Positions 28,691 through 43,668 of a stretch of DNA of 64,000 nucleotides are shown here, piece after piece. The stretch is taken from the NCBI RefSeq assembly GCF_910592395.1, contig NC_088308.1, positions 18,057,501 to 18,121,500 of the forward strand, in the 5' to 3' direction. Source of the DNA: Lineus longissimus (lineage: Eukaryota > Nemertea > Pilidiophora > Heteronemertea > Lineidae). The stretch's first letter is position 1; each line of letters opens with the position of its first letter. Position numbers and translations under genes: made by a program. Under the pieces are notes generated by a model, which saw only the letters and a program-made list of their open reading frames with translations, did no database searches and had not been told where the DNA came from.

Positions 28691-31600
28691 GTTTATACTG
28701 GCATCGGTTGACTGAGCAGAAAATTTATGCATAATACACTGATATATAGGACAACTGTGACAGTCACTTAAGAACTGATTGAGATATGGAATACAGAACG
28801 CAATCATTCATAATCATATCATTCAAGTTGATATTTTTAGAAAAATGTACTCTTAAAGATAAGGTAGGCTACCTGGTATGAAAACCAGAATAGTATTACT
28901 CATAAAATAACTGGCAATTGATATAGCCTTTGAACAGGTTAAAAATGATTTAGGAACTTTAATATTTGAGAAAAAATATTCGTTTCACTTTTCCCCTTTT
29001 CTCGACATCAATTCTCGACAAACATAATTCAGAATCGCTTCCGAATTTGGACACTCTGAGGTTCCGAATGACTCAGTACAAATTAAGGAACCTCTGAGGG
29101 AATCTTAAGTTGGAATCCTTCGCTAAAAACACAAATCAAGTTACCGATTGTTGGCAGTGCATATCAATTTCAAAGCTTCATCTTGCTGAAATAATGTCTT
29201 TTTTTATATTCTGTGGTGAATTTTGCTGTAGGATCTATTTCTGCATACAATGCAAATAAAGGAGTCTCAATTCAGACTCAGAGCAGAGTATGAATTCGAA
29301 CTCTTTTCAAGAAGTCTTTAATAATTTGGACTAAGAGTTTGAAATGGAAAACGATTCCGGGTAAAGCCTCTTCCAGAAAGGTGACAAGCAGGTGCTCTGA
29401 TGGAGGTCACATGCCATTAGAAAGCTTTAATTAGCCTGAGAACAAATCCTTGACAGCATTAAAGGAACACCATCCTTCTTCATGCAATGCGGATGAAGTA
29501 GTCAAATATAAAGTACCCTAGTATCACTGAACTAAGACCAAGGTCATGATGCAACACGGGAAAGTGGCTGTCAATTCGAAATGCAATCGATTTGCATTTT
29601 TCGCAGTCGCAAAAATCAAGAGCACTTTTAGTGAAGGAAGACGGGAAAAAGGTGGAAAGTGCCTTTATTTCACACATCAAACTTTGCTGGCATGTGTCCA
29701 GGCCAATTCATTCAACAAAAAACATCTTATCAACTTTATACAACTTTGAGCAAATAATGACCTAAATTTTGGACTATTTACATTTACACTCCACAATTTG
29801 ACAGACTGTTGTATTTTATAATTAAGAATTCAATGAAACCTCTTTTGATTGGAAAAAGAAACTGTGACAATTCCAAGTATTTCAACCAATACGAAAATGA
29901 ACTACATTGTATGCAGGTGGCTTCATCAATCAAACTTCAAATACTCAGACATGTCTGATAAAAAACTTTTTTGCAATAATTTTCATAAATAACCGAAATC
30001 TTCAAAAAAGATTGCCCACAAAACTTGAACAGTTAAAAAAGATTATTTGGAGTTTTGGAATACAAAGATCATAATCTGATGTATCATTATAAAATGTCAA
30101 ATGGTATATTACTCAACGAAAGAAGATTTTTGTCAGAAGGGAAAAGCCTGCATGAGATTAAAACAAGCTTATGCACCACGCAGTTACCCGTGAACACAAA
30201 TACCCTGGATTTATATCAACTCATAAATCACGCCTGCCTTTGGATAAACCAGCACTTTCCAAGAAACACTATTAGGTGCAGAAAAACTCGCAAGACATAT
30301 TCATTAGTTTCACCAGTAGGCTGTTTTTGCCATCTTCTGCATGTACTGGTACCTTTTTTTTGTTGCTCAACCAATCTGATCACGTTTTTCTTGGCATTTA
30401 GCAAGTGACTGAAGTCACCAAGTCCACAAATTTGGTTATTTTTCCATATTGTGCCACATATCAACCCCACAAATAAGAACAGCAGTTCAGGTCACTGGAG
30501 AGCAATTTCCTCGGCACCTGAAGCTTATTCCTCAGCGAGAAAGAGAGCATGCACTCTCTGTATCGAGAAATATCTGAATGCACAGATTAATAAACCGAGC
30601 ACTGAATCCTGGGCGAGTCTGTCTGCAGCATTATGGGTTTCTTGGAAGAAGTTATTGATTTCTTGACAGCCTCATGGAGATAACATTCCCAGTTGAAATA
30701 CAAGGCGAAATTTAGAGGAAAGGTTTTCAATTTATGGAACAGAACCATGATCCGGTAGGCGAAAGTTTAGGCGCCTCACATATTGTTGGGCAAATCTACC
30801 AAAACCACTGTGAGACGGCTTAATTTTCCTTGAACCATATTTCTGGTTCAAAAGTTCAAATCAATCTTTAGAGAATTTGAAAGTCAGGTCATGATGTATA
30901 ACCAGTTGGTTGATCTCGCCACAACTCTGGGCAAAACCATAGCACCAACTAGACTTTGGCCACCAGCGGTGTCCGCAAACATAATCTATACTTGACCTCA
31001 GCTGAAGATTTGCTTTAACCGGAAGGTACATGTAGTCACACTCACTGACTAATTACCGTAGCTGACCGGCAATTACTAATTAACAAATAGTCGATGTCCA
31101 ATCGATTGGTAGGGCATGACCTAACCATGATCATCAATATGGAAGTGATTCCGAGGATCGTGACAGCAGACAGAACTCAATTTGTCATCGCAAATTGGCA
31201 TTACAGAACTGGACTCTACTCATTCGCACAATAGCAAGGACATTCCTCTTACCCAGGAAGAAGCATTTTTTACATTTCAGGACCAATGAATTTCCCAAAT
31301 ACGATACAAATACAAATTTATCACCGAAATTTTTTTGGCTTATTCATGTATAAGAAAGCCACCAACCAATGATATGGGATCTTAGTTTTTCGCCGCAAAT
31401 GAGCCTGATTAGCCTCCCCAGGGTCGTAAATCCTACCAGAAGTTGCATGGTTTCTAAGAAACTAAACCCGTATTAATGGCAAAACAAGGTTTCCCTTCCT
31501 CTTGGAAAGAGAGAAAATCAGTAATACCCTCGACTCAAAACTTTCGGAGAAGAAGGGATTGTATAACTCCCTGTGAAGTGGTCCAATTTTCATCTGAGAG

Positions 31601-31735
31601 TCGCAATTAATGAAACTCTTAGTCAGAAGGAAGCTAACAAAATGTAAGAAATTATTCAATTGCGCTCATCTATTTTTTAGTATTCTTATGATTTCTTGCA
31701 AATTATTCATTTTTTGATGGAAAACAACCTTTGTA
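28691..31735. other. Unassigned intergenic sequence
   Basis: No exon, RNA gene or repeat recognised. Confidence 0.5.
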
Positions 31736-31739
31736 TGTA

Positions 31740-31935
31740 CAGTAAAACCTCTCTATTAAGGACACATAAGGGACTGACAACTACTGTCCTTAATAGAGAG
31801 GTGTCCTGATGAGAGAGGTCAAATTGAATGGAAACAACCAATTTGGGACAAAAACTAGTGTCCTTAATAGAGAGGTTGTCCTTAATAGAGAGGTTGTCCT
31901 TAATAGAGAGATGTCCTCTATGGGAGGTTCCACTG
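31740..31935 (+). mobile_element. TA-flanked MITE, copy 2, with an extra internal repeat (196 bp)
   Basis: Same family as 32585-32762, flanked by TA at 31738-31739 and 31936-31937. It carries one extra 18-bp unit of the form gtccttaatagagaggtt (three in a row near 31859-31915), which accounts exactly for 196 against 178 bp. Confidence 0.93.
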
Positions 31936-32584
31936 TACATGTACTTTGATAAGCCATTTCTGATTAAAAAAACATGTTCTCATGAGTTCATGAAAATGAT
32001 ATTTGCTGTCGCAGAGCAGACCAATTAATTCTTTTCTTGATTTATCGGCATAGTGATTCCGTCATTACCAAGGGTGTCATATACGTCAGCCTAACCGGGC
32101 ATTTGTAATAAGACAGCAGGCAACGGGTGCCAGGGAAATTAGCATGATGAATTGAAATCTGATAGTCAGAAGAAACAAATACAGCCGCAATTCTATTGGC
32201 TGACGCTAGTGCGTACTCAGCCTCATCGGGTTAGCTCTTTTATAGAATTCCAGGAATCAGATACTCAGCCGTCTGAGGGGAATCTCAGCCTGTTACGCTA
32301 GCGGTGCGTATATTCTCGGCGATCAGTCTCACGAACAGACAATAAGTCGTGTACTTTTCTTTTGATTTGTATTGGTAAGAAACCACAAAGTGTACCCGGA
32401 AGAGGTTTCTCGGATAGAAGATGAATGTTATTTATCCTTATTAATAAATCAGCCTTGGGATGTAGAATGTCAGAAAAAAACATGAAGAATTATGTTCCTG
32501 ATGATTTCTGCTGAAGAGTACTCGGTGACTTTTAGCTTAGAATATTCAAATTTCATGGAAGCAAAATAGTTTATGTACATAATA

Positions 32585-32762
32585 CAGTAGAACCTCTCTA
32601 TTAAGGACACCCTCGGGACTGACAAATGCTGTCCCTAATAGAGAGGTGTCCTGATCACAGACGTTGATTTGGAAGAAGACACCCAATTTGGGAGCAAAAC
32701 TAGTGTCCTTAATAGAGAGGGTGTTCTTAATAGAGAGGTGTCCACTAAGAGAGGTTTTACTG
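32585..32762 (+). mobile_element. 178-bp TA-flanked MITE, copy 3
   Basis: Ends CAGTAGAACCTCTCTATT and its approximate complement; TA on both sides (32583-32584 and 32763-32764). The interior repeats gtccttaatagagagg in both orientations and has no coding capacity. Confidence 0.93.
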
Positions 32763-35700
32763 TATTATAAAACTTTACCAAAGACAGCACTTTAGTTCTT
32801 AGAACAGCACGCGACCGGGCACGATGAGGCCCAGTTATTCGACTTTGGACAATTTTTGTTGTATCACCAGTTTAATGCGACTCTGTTTAGTCTCATTGAA
32901 AGGACTTTAGTAAAAATACAATACTTATTGGCTTGATTCCAGTTTGTTGACAGTTGCTTAGAAGTCTCAAGCAATGTTACCGTGACACCTTTTGCTATCT
33001 GATGTACTTTAGAGTAAACTTGGGGACAATCACAAGTTTTCAGTGCATGCATACAATAAGATGCCGTTTTTATGAAACTCGGTCTGTACCCATTGAGACT
33101 CAAATCAATGCAGTTCCATTACTTGCAGACAAATTAGCAAATATTTATCGACTCTTCACAAGAAAAAAAAAATTGTTTTGACAACTTCAGAATCTAAGCG
33201 AGTTTTCTGAGAATTTTTAGGAGCAAGTCAATTAAGAATATACTAACGTCATCATGAAAACTATCGTCAATGGCACTTTTTACATTCCAGTACATTTGGG
33301 TGAACTTTATTGGAAGATTATACATCTTATTTGCAGGATGGATTCAGAAGTGTCCATCAAGTTCAATGCATTAGTTGAACCGGTATGCCATTTTAATATG
33401 CGATGTGAGTCTACAATTAAGTACTTTTGTGAGATGGAAGAGTTCAATCACCAATTACAGTCTTAGAGCGGTGAAACTAGAGAATTTTCATCACAAATAT
33501 CTGTGGGGTAACATCATGTCAATTCACTAGAGATATGACATTGTTGAGGAGGAGTACATTAGGCTTATCAGGTGAAGTCCCATAATTTGAGGTAATTAAG
33601 CACATTTAGCATTCCGACTGAGGAAGATTCCATTCTGTTGGAAATGAGTCATAATTAAGGCTGGATGGGGGTGCTCCGACGTCATCAGAAATATTCAGGT
33701 CATCAGCATGCTGCTGCGAATTTCTGATATTATGCGGATAAATGTGGGGTTTTTTCAGTGACCAGATGAGTCACATGGCCGCACGGGGTACCCTAACGTC
33801 ATCAGAAATATTTAGGTCATCAGCTCATGAATGGATGATGTTTATCATGTTTTCTGTAAGCTGGACTGAGTGACTATTGGCACCATTGTGACTTATTCGT
33901 ATTAAGATTTCATTAATTTTAGCTTGGCTAACAATAACATTAACATTTAACACTGGTGTACATGAAATACAACTGTCCCTAAATTTATATCAGTGCGCAA
34001 AAAAATGGGGGGAAACTTAGTTCAGAAAGGCGGTAAACTTCCTGGGGGGCGTACATATCCCCGACATAACCAGTTCTGAGACAGATTTCTTGGAATAAGA
34101 AAACTAAAAAGGCTGAACACGTGCCAATCCCTATTCCTTTAGTACTTACAGAACTATGACAAAAATCTTTAGGATTATTGTTTAACTCTTTGCACTGAGA
34201 CTTTACATGCTTCGGAAATTAAGGTATAAATTCCAACCCCAATAGTACATAAAGGTACATAAAGGTGAGATTGAAATACTGTAAATTAGAACTAATACAG
34301 TCATGTTTAAAACAGCACTTCAGAGAGACTTCCAACTTTTTTATGTAAGTCATTGGTAAAAAATCTTTATAAATGCCAGTTTTTGACATTTCTTCTCATA
34401 AGAATTGTATACTACTTGATGTTTATCAACTATATTTATTGTATTCATGGAGTGTTAATCACACTGTTAACATATCATATTCAGCAGAGTACTATTGAAA
34501 TATAGAATACTATTGAAATATATGGTGATAGGCAATGCAGAAAAATTAAAGGAATTCTCAAGAATTCTATGTTCAGAATAGCAAAGGTGTCAGACTACTG
34601 CAATGTGGCTCGTCTTAATATAGCTATACCAGACATAGTTTTTGAAGATTTCGGCTGGACAGATTTTCACAGTTATTTGGTGAAATGTAAAACAAAGGTG
34701 TTGGACAGAGTTCACTTTTTTTTTGAATCTCACCTTTTAACTTCACAATCTATCTATTTACAGAAAAAAGGAATCCCTTCACGAACAGAAATTTCTCCTA
34801 AATATAGGCTTAGGGTGTTGTTGGATGCAAGGAGCTATCACACCTTTCCCTTTGTCCCCACACACTGGTTCACCTCAGATTCAACTCCAAGCCATCTCCC
34901 TCTTAATATGGACGACACCCCAGAAGTTTCCATTGTCTGCTGGATAAAATGATTAGCCAAAAGCATCTGCTTTCATGATTCCATACCAAAAGTGTTAACC
35001 AGAAATTAGCTTATTCAGCAAGATTATAAAAGATGATTATTTTTAGCCAACCTGGTTTCACAGAATCCATACAATGCATTCTTGGAAGCGTTACAATGGA
35101 AAATGCAACTTTCGCTTTCCTGGTATCATATTATTCCGACCCTCCTCGAGCAACTAGCTCTGCAGCAGACATTCGAGGACAGACATCGTCAAACAATACC
35201 AGGTATTCTGGTAAACAGAACCACAGAACTAAATCTGAATCGGCTTAAAAACTACATTTCATCTGACTTCGAGACAAGATAATGCGACATCAAAAAATGG
35301 AAATCGAGAGCCAAAATACGAGGGTGCCTGTGATATGATAAAAGTTTAGTGACCCGACTTCAATTTCACTTCTTTATAACGTCAATAAATCATGCAAGTG
35401 CCAAAATATAAGGGTACCTGTGACATTATAAAAGTTCAGTGACCCACTTGTAACTTCAATTCTTTCTTTGGAATACTTATGGCAACCAATTTGGCTTTTT
35501 ATCAATGTTCAATTAGTGATTTCGCACTTTAAAACCATTTTACCAGGAAATTTCACGATAGTGATTTCCAATTTTTTAAATTTCGCACACCAACGGGTGT
35601 GAAAATGAACCATCTCATTTCCTATTTATAAGTCTGGGGCCGATCACTTAGCGAGATACGGCCTGCTGAACATGTGGACAATACGGTCTGCAATAGGGTT

Positions 35701-36329
35701 CCATTCAGTAACTTGCGTAGGACTTGATGCTTTGATATCTACTGAGGAGAGCTTGTCGAAGGAAATATGCTCTAAGTTCAAACACTCAGGTCCTTTTTTA
35801 CCATTCTCTCACCGTACTGACCTTTCAACTAATCGTGAACTCCAAAACGTAACATTAATATTGCCAAGCCCCCCCTCCTCGGCCCTTCCGAAGGGATTCT
35901 TGATAGTGCATGACCCCCAAACAAGGTCATCATTGTACGATTCTGGTGATAAAACACCAGTCTGATTTCATTGAATCCTCTGACCCCAGGACAAAAGGGT
36001 GCCATGGAAATTTTCCACGAAATGAAATTTCAATTCACCCAAGAGTTTCCAGGCATACCTGGCCGACCCCCAGGCAAATTTGCCCTGTCACTGAGTCAGG
36101 TTTGTTTAGGGCTGGGGACACTACCGATGAATCAAAGCCAATGACACTGGCGATGACTGACATGTGACTCAATGATTTCACAGTAACAGCAGGCATCATG
36201 AGAAATCTTTCTGAACGCTTCGTGACCCTGACGATGCTCCTTATCAATCCAATTCGAATAAAAAACGACTAGCTTTCGGGAAAGATTTGACTTAAAGAAA
36301 GACATGAATGATGTTGCAAATGTCCAATT
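32763..36329. other. Unassigned sequence with two short direct duplications
   Basis: gtcatcagaaatatt.aggtcatcagc occurs at 33681 and 33798 (117 bp apart). A ~65-bp segment starting ccaaaata occurs at 35311 and 35401 (90 bp apart). The segment 35645-35690 (gcgagatacggcctg) is shared with 43428-43460. No gene recognised. Confidence 0.5.
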
Positions 36330-36600
36330 GGTTAACTCATTTTTCCTCTACTGTACGTTCCTTCTTTGCTGGCCTATTACTTCCAATCTGTGCCGCGTTC
36401 AAAGACTACATCATTTGGTGGGCGTGCCTTCAGTTTTCTGGCTCCCCAACTGTGGAACTCTCTAAGCTGTAATCTACGGGACACTCAGTCACTCCTTGCT
36501 TTCAGGAACACTCTAAAGACGGTCCTATTTCAGAAGTACTTTGCTCGCTAGGGGGCGCACTCGAACAGTTTAATTGCTGGATTTGAGTGCCTTACAAGTT
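36330..36600 (+). mobile_element. Non-LTR retrotransposon 3' end (reverse-transcriptase C-terminus)
   Basis: An open stretch reads VPRSKTTSFGGRAFSFLAPQ, then LWNSLSCNLRDTQSLLAF, then LKTVLF and a stop at about 36551. This is the characteristic C-terminus of CR1/L2-type reverse transcriptases. The piece is 5'-truncated and followed by a ~50-bp untranslated stretch and a pentanucleotide tail. It is better preserved than the copy at 9.4 kb. Confidence 0.85.
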
Positions 36601-36602
36601 TT

Positions 36603-36710
36603 TATTGTATTGTATTGTATTGTATTGTATTGTATTGTATTGTATTGTATTGTATTGTATTGTATTGTATTGTATTGTATTGTATTGTATTGTATTGTAT
36701 TGTATTGTAT
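36603..36710. repeat. Pentanucleotide microsatellite (TATTG)n, about 21 repeats
   Basis: 108 bp of uninterrupted tattg directly follows the LINE 3' end. It is therefore probably the expanded 3' tail of that insertion. It is open in several frames but not coding. Confidence 0.97.
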
Positions 36711-39700
36711 CCAAAAAGCAACCATAAGAGAAAACATTCAACTTAATCGCGAAAACTGGTAGTGAAAACATATTTTCAGGCATATTTTTGCAATATAAAA
36801 TTGGGGGCCAAAGAAATAAAGGGGTTTACAGTTCTTACAAGAGGTGTGTTTATGATCCTGATTATGAAAATGCCCTAAAAGATTTAAATACTGCAGTGTC
36901 ATCTCTCCATGTGTGCCACCTGAACAATAACAAAAACCAATCACCACAAACTAATCAATAGAACTAACGAGTTTCTGTTTACTATTTCTACAAGGGGGGT
37001 CTTTTCTCTTTATTTGTTTCCTTCAATTAACACATTATTAGTGAATGATATGTGTTAATTCCATTCTCAGAATGGAAAACTCTCGCACAACACAACATAA
37101 CCAGAATTCCAAGAAACTCATTATTCGAATCGCTGCTAACAATCAATAACATTATGTGAAAGAATATTGTTAGCACACAGATCGAAGCCACTCACTGGTA
37201 CCTATTACTACCAGCTATAAATCGATACCAGTATTGGCGTAAAATAAGTTCTCTAGCACACAAAGCCAAATTCATGTTGACAGCTGGTTTACCCATTCAT
37301 AGAATTGTTAGAAATCAAAAGCTCTCTGCGGGTTCGTGATCTAGTAATTTAGGTTGTAGAGACAGGCAAAAAGCTAAAGACCCAAGACCCAAGGAGGCCC
37401 CAGACCAAAGCCGGCCCCCCATTGCAGAAAAACTTCTGGAAGTATACAATGACATCGCGTGCCCCTCTTTCTCTAAATGTGTGTCACTGTCAACTGAGCG
37501 GGTGCAATATGTGCAAGCAAGTGCAACAAAATTCACTGATCGCTGAAACAAAAATTGCTAGTCTGCTGAAGTGTTCTTGACCAAGAACAAACCAGGATAT
37601 CATACACAACAAAAGAAGGATATTTGTCAGATTGCTCAAAACAAACCTTCCTGATAATTTAGGGGAGATTCCAAAGGCTAATTACTGATCGTTCCTGGAA
37701 GGGGTAGTTATCTTAATTTTCCAAGCAGTCAGGCGACTGGGGGGGGGGGGGTCACTCCCAAACGGGGAAACATAAGTCATTGCTTGGTGACAGACACTGT
37801 GGATCTCCTTGGTTGGGTTGAAAATCCATTGGCTGAAGACTTCTAAAACTGTGAATTTCTTAAACATGGGCACAAAACCACCAACAATACTGTCCAATGT
37901 CCCCTGGCAGAATGGACATTATCAACCAACAGACATGACAGGATGGAGGGGTCTTCACCTTTAATGTCCTTCATGAACTTACCTTTTATGACCCATTATA
38001 CTCAGATTTCGAGGAACTCGCCAGAATATCTGTAATCAACAAAACAGAATGAAACATGATAATAAAACTCCAGATGAATTGCATGCTATGGGCATGGGGG
38101 GAGGCAGACATATTTCAGAGTGTCATGACTGTCCTGAAATAACCCTGAAAGTTGATAATCTACAACATGAAAGTACATTCTTTTGTATAGACCAATTCCT
38201 AGAATCATTCATTGACTGATTGTTCTTTATGAAAAATTCACACCTGTATCATGAAAAAGTCATAAAATACTGTATTTATGCGATGGGGAAGTCATTTGAT
38301 TGCTTATTGCGTGTCCAATATGTTCTAAACACAAATTGCCTGGAAGAGTCTACTTGAGCACTGCTGGAAACCCTATACTTTTTACCGTATTTATTCTGTG
38401 ATTCTGAGAAATATTGGCCAATAGATCCAGGGTCCTCTGCGAATGGCTTGTAAAGTTCCAACAGTCAAGGAGAAAAACGGTGTTGTAGGCATTTGTGTGG
38501 GTGCCAACGTTGTCAAAATTACTCTGGCGCAAAACCAGGCAAACCATCATGGCAGGGTTAACCTAGACCTTGCTCCACTCAAAAAAAATTAAGGCACTAA
38601 AATAACAGTACTGTGGAGAAAATAGTAAACTATTTGACGAATCGATCATTGTACATTGTGACTTTGACAAACGGCTTTAGGACTGTGGGGAAATAAAATG
38701 TCTCCCAATGATCCACACTCCCTGTACCTCTCCAACCACTACTACACTTAACATTTTGTGCAACTTGGTGCTGAGTCACACTTGGCTGCATACAATCCAC
38801 AAATCCGCTGCTATAACAGTTGCCTATCGAACTAATTGGGAGAAAAACACATCCCATGAGGCCCGGAGAAAATAAAGAACAAGTCGATTCCACAGAAGTT
38901 AATTCTGCAGAAATTGGAGTATTTTGCTTTTTGCTTATCGGTAATTCCTTTCACCTGCAATCAGTCTTTCATGGAAATTACTGGGAAAGAATCAGGTGTA
39001 GAAAGTAAGATACCTAGGAGGAAAGATATGCCATGATTGATTGACCCGATTACTGATTGGCAAGTTTAAGGGCAAACTAATTGGAAACTATTTCACCGTA
39101 CATGCATTTTGCGAGCACAATAAATTGCTTTCGATGAGTCTCATTCCATCTGTAAGGGTTCAACTTGAAATGTAACGCAAACAAGTGTATTCATAAAAAT
39201 GCCCCCTCCTTGCTCTGTCATGTCTGTGGGCAAAGATTGAGGAATGGACATTTGAATGAAACACAAAAGTTGAGCCAGACCTGCATTAGGGAGGCAAAAA
39301 TAGGACAAATCTTGTAACAAACTGCGCACTCTAGACCACTGAAACGAGGTTGATGCAGGAACTGGTTGTCCACATTCAGTCAGAAATATGAAATCCAAGA
39401 TGTCTGCCGTGCGGCCATATTGAATATTAGATTCCACCAAAGACTAAAGGGCAGCAGTGTTATCCCAGCCAATAGTCCCTGGAAAAAGACATGAGGATCA
39501 CAAAAAGCCCCACCAAAAAGGCAGTAGACTGCTGCAATCATACTGCTTCTCAGGTGGGGAGACCATAAGGCCAATTAGGTGGCATACCGAACTTCCAGCG
39601 GTATTGCCTCCGTAGCGTCCAACGTGCATTGTCTGAAAGCTGAGCAATGTCCATTCATTGAGGGACTACATGTAGATGGACACATCACATGTTATTATAG

Positions 39701-42700
39701 TAAATTTACCAATAAGCACACATTTTTTGACTGTAGGGCTTGTGATGCACACATTTCCCCAGGCCCGGCCTTTTACCAGGGCAGGCTGCTCAGTAAATTG
39801 GAAGGCCTGCCTTGGACACAAGAATAAGAAGAGGGAAGTTGGGGAAATGATTCTCCACAATGTATTTAAGTCATCGATAATAGCATATGAGCAGCTCTGA
39901 ACGCCATCCTCATACATGCAGGGCCAGTCCAGGACATGAACCAAACCATTATTCAAAACCCCATGACCAGGATTTCCAAGAAATGTCACTGGGCACAACA
40001 GCCAAACAACTATACAACACTTGTATAGATAGGTGGTCGTTCAGTTATTTATGCCAATGTTCCATTCCTACGTTTAAACGTGGACTTGTCAGGCAAGAGG
40101 ACTCAATGAATCATCTAAGGACACGAGATTCAATAAGTCGGACACCAAGCACCATTCACACTTGCGAAATCATGATATTTCATGTATCAATTCTCCTATT
40201 CTCTTGCAACCAGCAAATGTCGTAAATTTGGCATCATAAAACCAATATGAATCTGAACATAACTGAGAAGTACAATATGTAAATAAAGTTTATGAATGAA
40301 ATTCGGGGCCCACCTCACCACTGTAGGCCTACTCCTACATGCCATGTGAATTGGGCTATGAGAAAGTTTGTTTAAATGTCCTGGTGGTTTACCTAAGTCA
40401 ACAATTGAAAGAGGAAATGCCTGCTTTTCACAGGAAATGTCTGTCTGGGATCCTACAGACAACTTTGCCATTCATAAAAATAATGCAGAACACTCCGATG
40501 AGTATGCCAAAATTAAAATGATGGACACTGGTTAGCAAGAACACTGCTATTGCACAGTTTAGGTCGCAGCAATGGGAACTTGGAGAAATTTCAAAAGGAT
40601 CCCGTGAAAGCCAATTCTTTCTTAGTTTCAGGCAGGCTTTTCCGATAGCCTTTTAACTTAAAAAAACACTTTCGTACAATTCGTTTCACTGATCAGTCCC
40701 TTTCCAACCATTTCACTGACCAGGGCTTCCAGTGAATTATTCAAGGCTGTTGACGGCAAACATTGGATTCCTTGAAGTCCCAGGTCAGGCATATCAGGTA
40801 AACATCAATGAATGCGGCCAACTAACATTCACAGTGCTAAAATAGCCCAATATATACAAACAATCAATCGATTGATTAGGCAATGTGTTAGCAAAGTATT
40901 TTGATCCCTTACTGGATGTGATAACCTTGTCTATATTCCAGGTATACTATTTTCACGATATTACCGATATTGCCGTAAGATATTTGGATATTTGCCAAAA
41001 TTCCTAATCCCATTCTCAAAACTGTACAGGAAGAAGAAGTCAGCTTTTTTATATAAACCAGCCACCGGACTAAGCAAAAAAAGATTCATATTTTCATGGA
41101 GCTATTAAACACCTTTTTAATTTTCAATATCTTCTTTTTAAAAGATGCATAACTGTTTTCAAGCTGAGGTTTATTGGGAAACAATCTCCTGTTGCATATA
41201 GTAAATGCAGGAAAATAAACAACTTTAATTATGCGGAGAAACAAGCTGTTGATACAAATTCCTAGTACAGAGTAGAGAAGAAAAAGAAATTGAATCATTG
41301 CCAGTTTTCACAGGTGGTCTCTACACTGGTTAATAGGCCGCTATGATCAGGGCCTGTTGTAAGCTAGCCCTACATGTACAGTAGATCCTGTTTACTGTCT
41401 TATAGGTGTACGATTCCTGGTTAAGTGTGTCATGAGAACCTCAGAGCGGAGTTCCTGTAAGGACACCCTGATAAAGCCTGATAAATCCCGTTAGCATTAA
41501 CCCTTGTATAGTGACCACATCAAGTGATGGGGACTGCTGGCTGATTCTTTGGAAGGAAACTAATTAAAATTTTAATAGGGTCCTATTATGACATTTTATA
41601 CTTCCTGATTGTCACTGTTGGGCAATACTGGCCCTATCTATTCCAATATCTGAAATGTATATAAACTATGACACATCATTCATCGGAAAGTTTTAGGGGA
41701 GTGTTTTCTGTAAAATCAAATGGACATCGGTCTGGTTCTACTCGGTGACACATGATGCAGCACATGCAACTTCGATAAGTTGTTTTCCAGTGAAAATAGG
41801 ATGTTGAAGTAAAAACACACAATTCAAAGACACTCTTTAAGATAAAACCCACCAAAATTACCTCGAGGTCTTTCAAAACCTTGGACACTACACTCCTTTT
41901 AAAGGACTTTGAATTAACGCCATGATTGGCAGAAATTGGAAAAAAGTTCCCAGATTTTTTATACGGTTCCATTTTATGCCAACATCTGCCGATTGCGCAC
42001 TGATTTGAATTCCTTGAAGGAGTAAAGGCCTGCATGATCTTACAACTGAATAAAGCATGAACAATTACACAATTGAAATCTACGTTCCAGATTTTAACTA
42101 TTCTAACTACCTGAGCCTCATTTCATTTTATTTCACGTTGAAACTTCCTGTCTGAACTGTTAAAATGAATTCGCGTTTTCAAGAAATGTGTGAAAAAGTC
42201 CATTATTCATCCCACACTGGCACAATAGACTATTGACAAAAAATCGAACTCCAGGATTTCATCACACTGGGTAGTCATCGGTTTAAAAAGAAAATTGTCA
42301 GCTGAGAACTAAAAGAAAGAAATCAAAGTCATTCATTCACAGAAATTAGGCTTGACACTTTATCTATCTATCATATCATATATTCATTGTTGACCTGTTG
42401 ACTGAACAAGGAAGTTTTAGGGGCCATCTCAACCATACAGTAGGAAACCAATAAAGTGACTTCATGATACCACTCCCATCCCTGTACATGTATCTTTTGA
42501 GGTGTCAGAGATATTCATTTACATATATTCGGAGAAAACAACAACAATATATTTGGGGGGGGGGGGGTTATGACAAACATTAGTCATTTTCCTTTGGGAG
42601 GACTTCCCAAATTGCTTTTAGATGTATTTTGAATATCCTTGTTGCCAAATTGACAGGCAGAATACTCAGATATGGTGTTTAAGAGGCTGATTATTGTCAT

Positions 42701-43510
42701 TGCCTGAAAGTGGATAAAAACAGACAGAGTTTTATATTGTGAGTGATTCCTTAGGTAAGCAGGCCTGGCAACATACTACCAGTCAGGTAGTAATAACCAT
42801 GCCTAGTCAGGCCTGGCGTGATGGGTCATATGATATGACAAAATTTCACACCTGAGCCACTACATTGGTTTCAATTTCAAGGTATTTTTGAGATGACCCC
42901 TAACATGACACTATGGCTGCCTGATGATCAAGGTAATCATATGTGGTGATGAGGGCCAGTCCCAACTAATACCTGCGGTTCATTCTAGGAAAACTATCTG
43001 TGCTGCATGGGTGTGTGCATGAAGTGGCAAGTCAAGCACACCTTAAAATAGATGCTGTTTTAGGCCATACAAAAATAAAGAGTAGTGTATCTATCTCATT
43101 TGAGTAAAAATTTGTGAGTCCACATCACTTTTTAATAAAATCATTTTCATTTCATTTGGAAATACGGTATTTTTCTGCCAATAAAGCGCATTGCACCACT
43201 CTCATTCTTTTGGCTGGAATTTGTACCTTCATGACCTTAAAGGGACAATGTAGGCAGCAGCTAGGCAGGCAAGATAAAGTTACAAAAAGCCACCAACAGG
43301 GGTCTCTTATATCTCACATTAAGTCGAAATGATTCACGCTTGTACGAAGAATATATTCCGTGCTGAATCTGACATGACCCAGGGCCCTTACTGTGTATAT
43401 TAGTCACCTGAAGATGGTCAGTAAGCGAGATACGGCCTGATGAACTTGCACACAATAGGGCATACACGGATACAGAAACTAGAGTATGATTTGGTGATGC
43501 ATTACAATTG
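36711..43510. other. Unassigned intergenic sequence
   Basis: Contains poly-G runs (about 37740-37751 and 42545-42558) and one member of a dispersed repeat at 39589-39672 that is related to 55680-55773. No gene recognised. Confidence 0.5.
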
Positions 43511-43514
43511 CTTT

Positions 43515-43668
43515 GCTGCGCGCTTACTAGGGCACTGCACTGATAATATTAATATTACCGACTGAGGCACGGTAAGGGCATTGTATTGCTCGTACCAGGG
43601 GGTTTGGGGGGGTTTCCCTCAACCTAAAGGCGCTGCGCGCTTACTAGGGCACTGCACTGATAATATTA
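43515..43668. repeat. Exact short direct repeat, 117 bp apart
   Basis: The 36-bp segment gctgcgcgcttactagggca... at 43515 recurs exactly at 43632. The stretch between them holds gctcgtac, which also recurs after the second copy. Confidence 0.85.

Noticed and set aside
34569-34952. 127-codon plus-strand ORF
   Set aside because: No recognisable domain, no splice context and AT-driven composition; length is within chance for a 64-kb window.
41676-42035. 119-codon minus-strand ORF
   Set aside because: No family similarity and composition unlike the three real genes.
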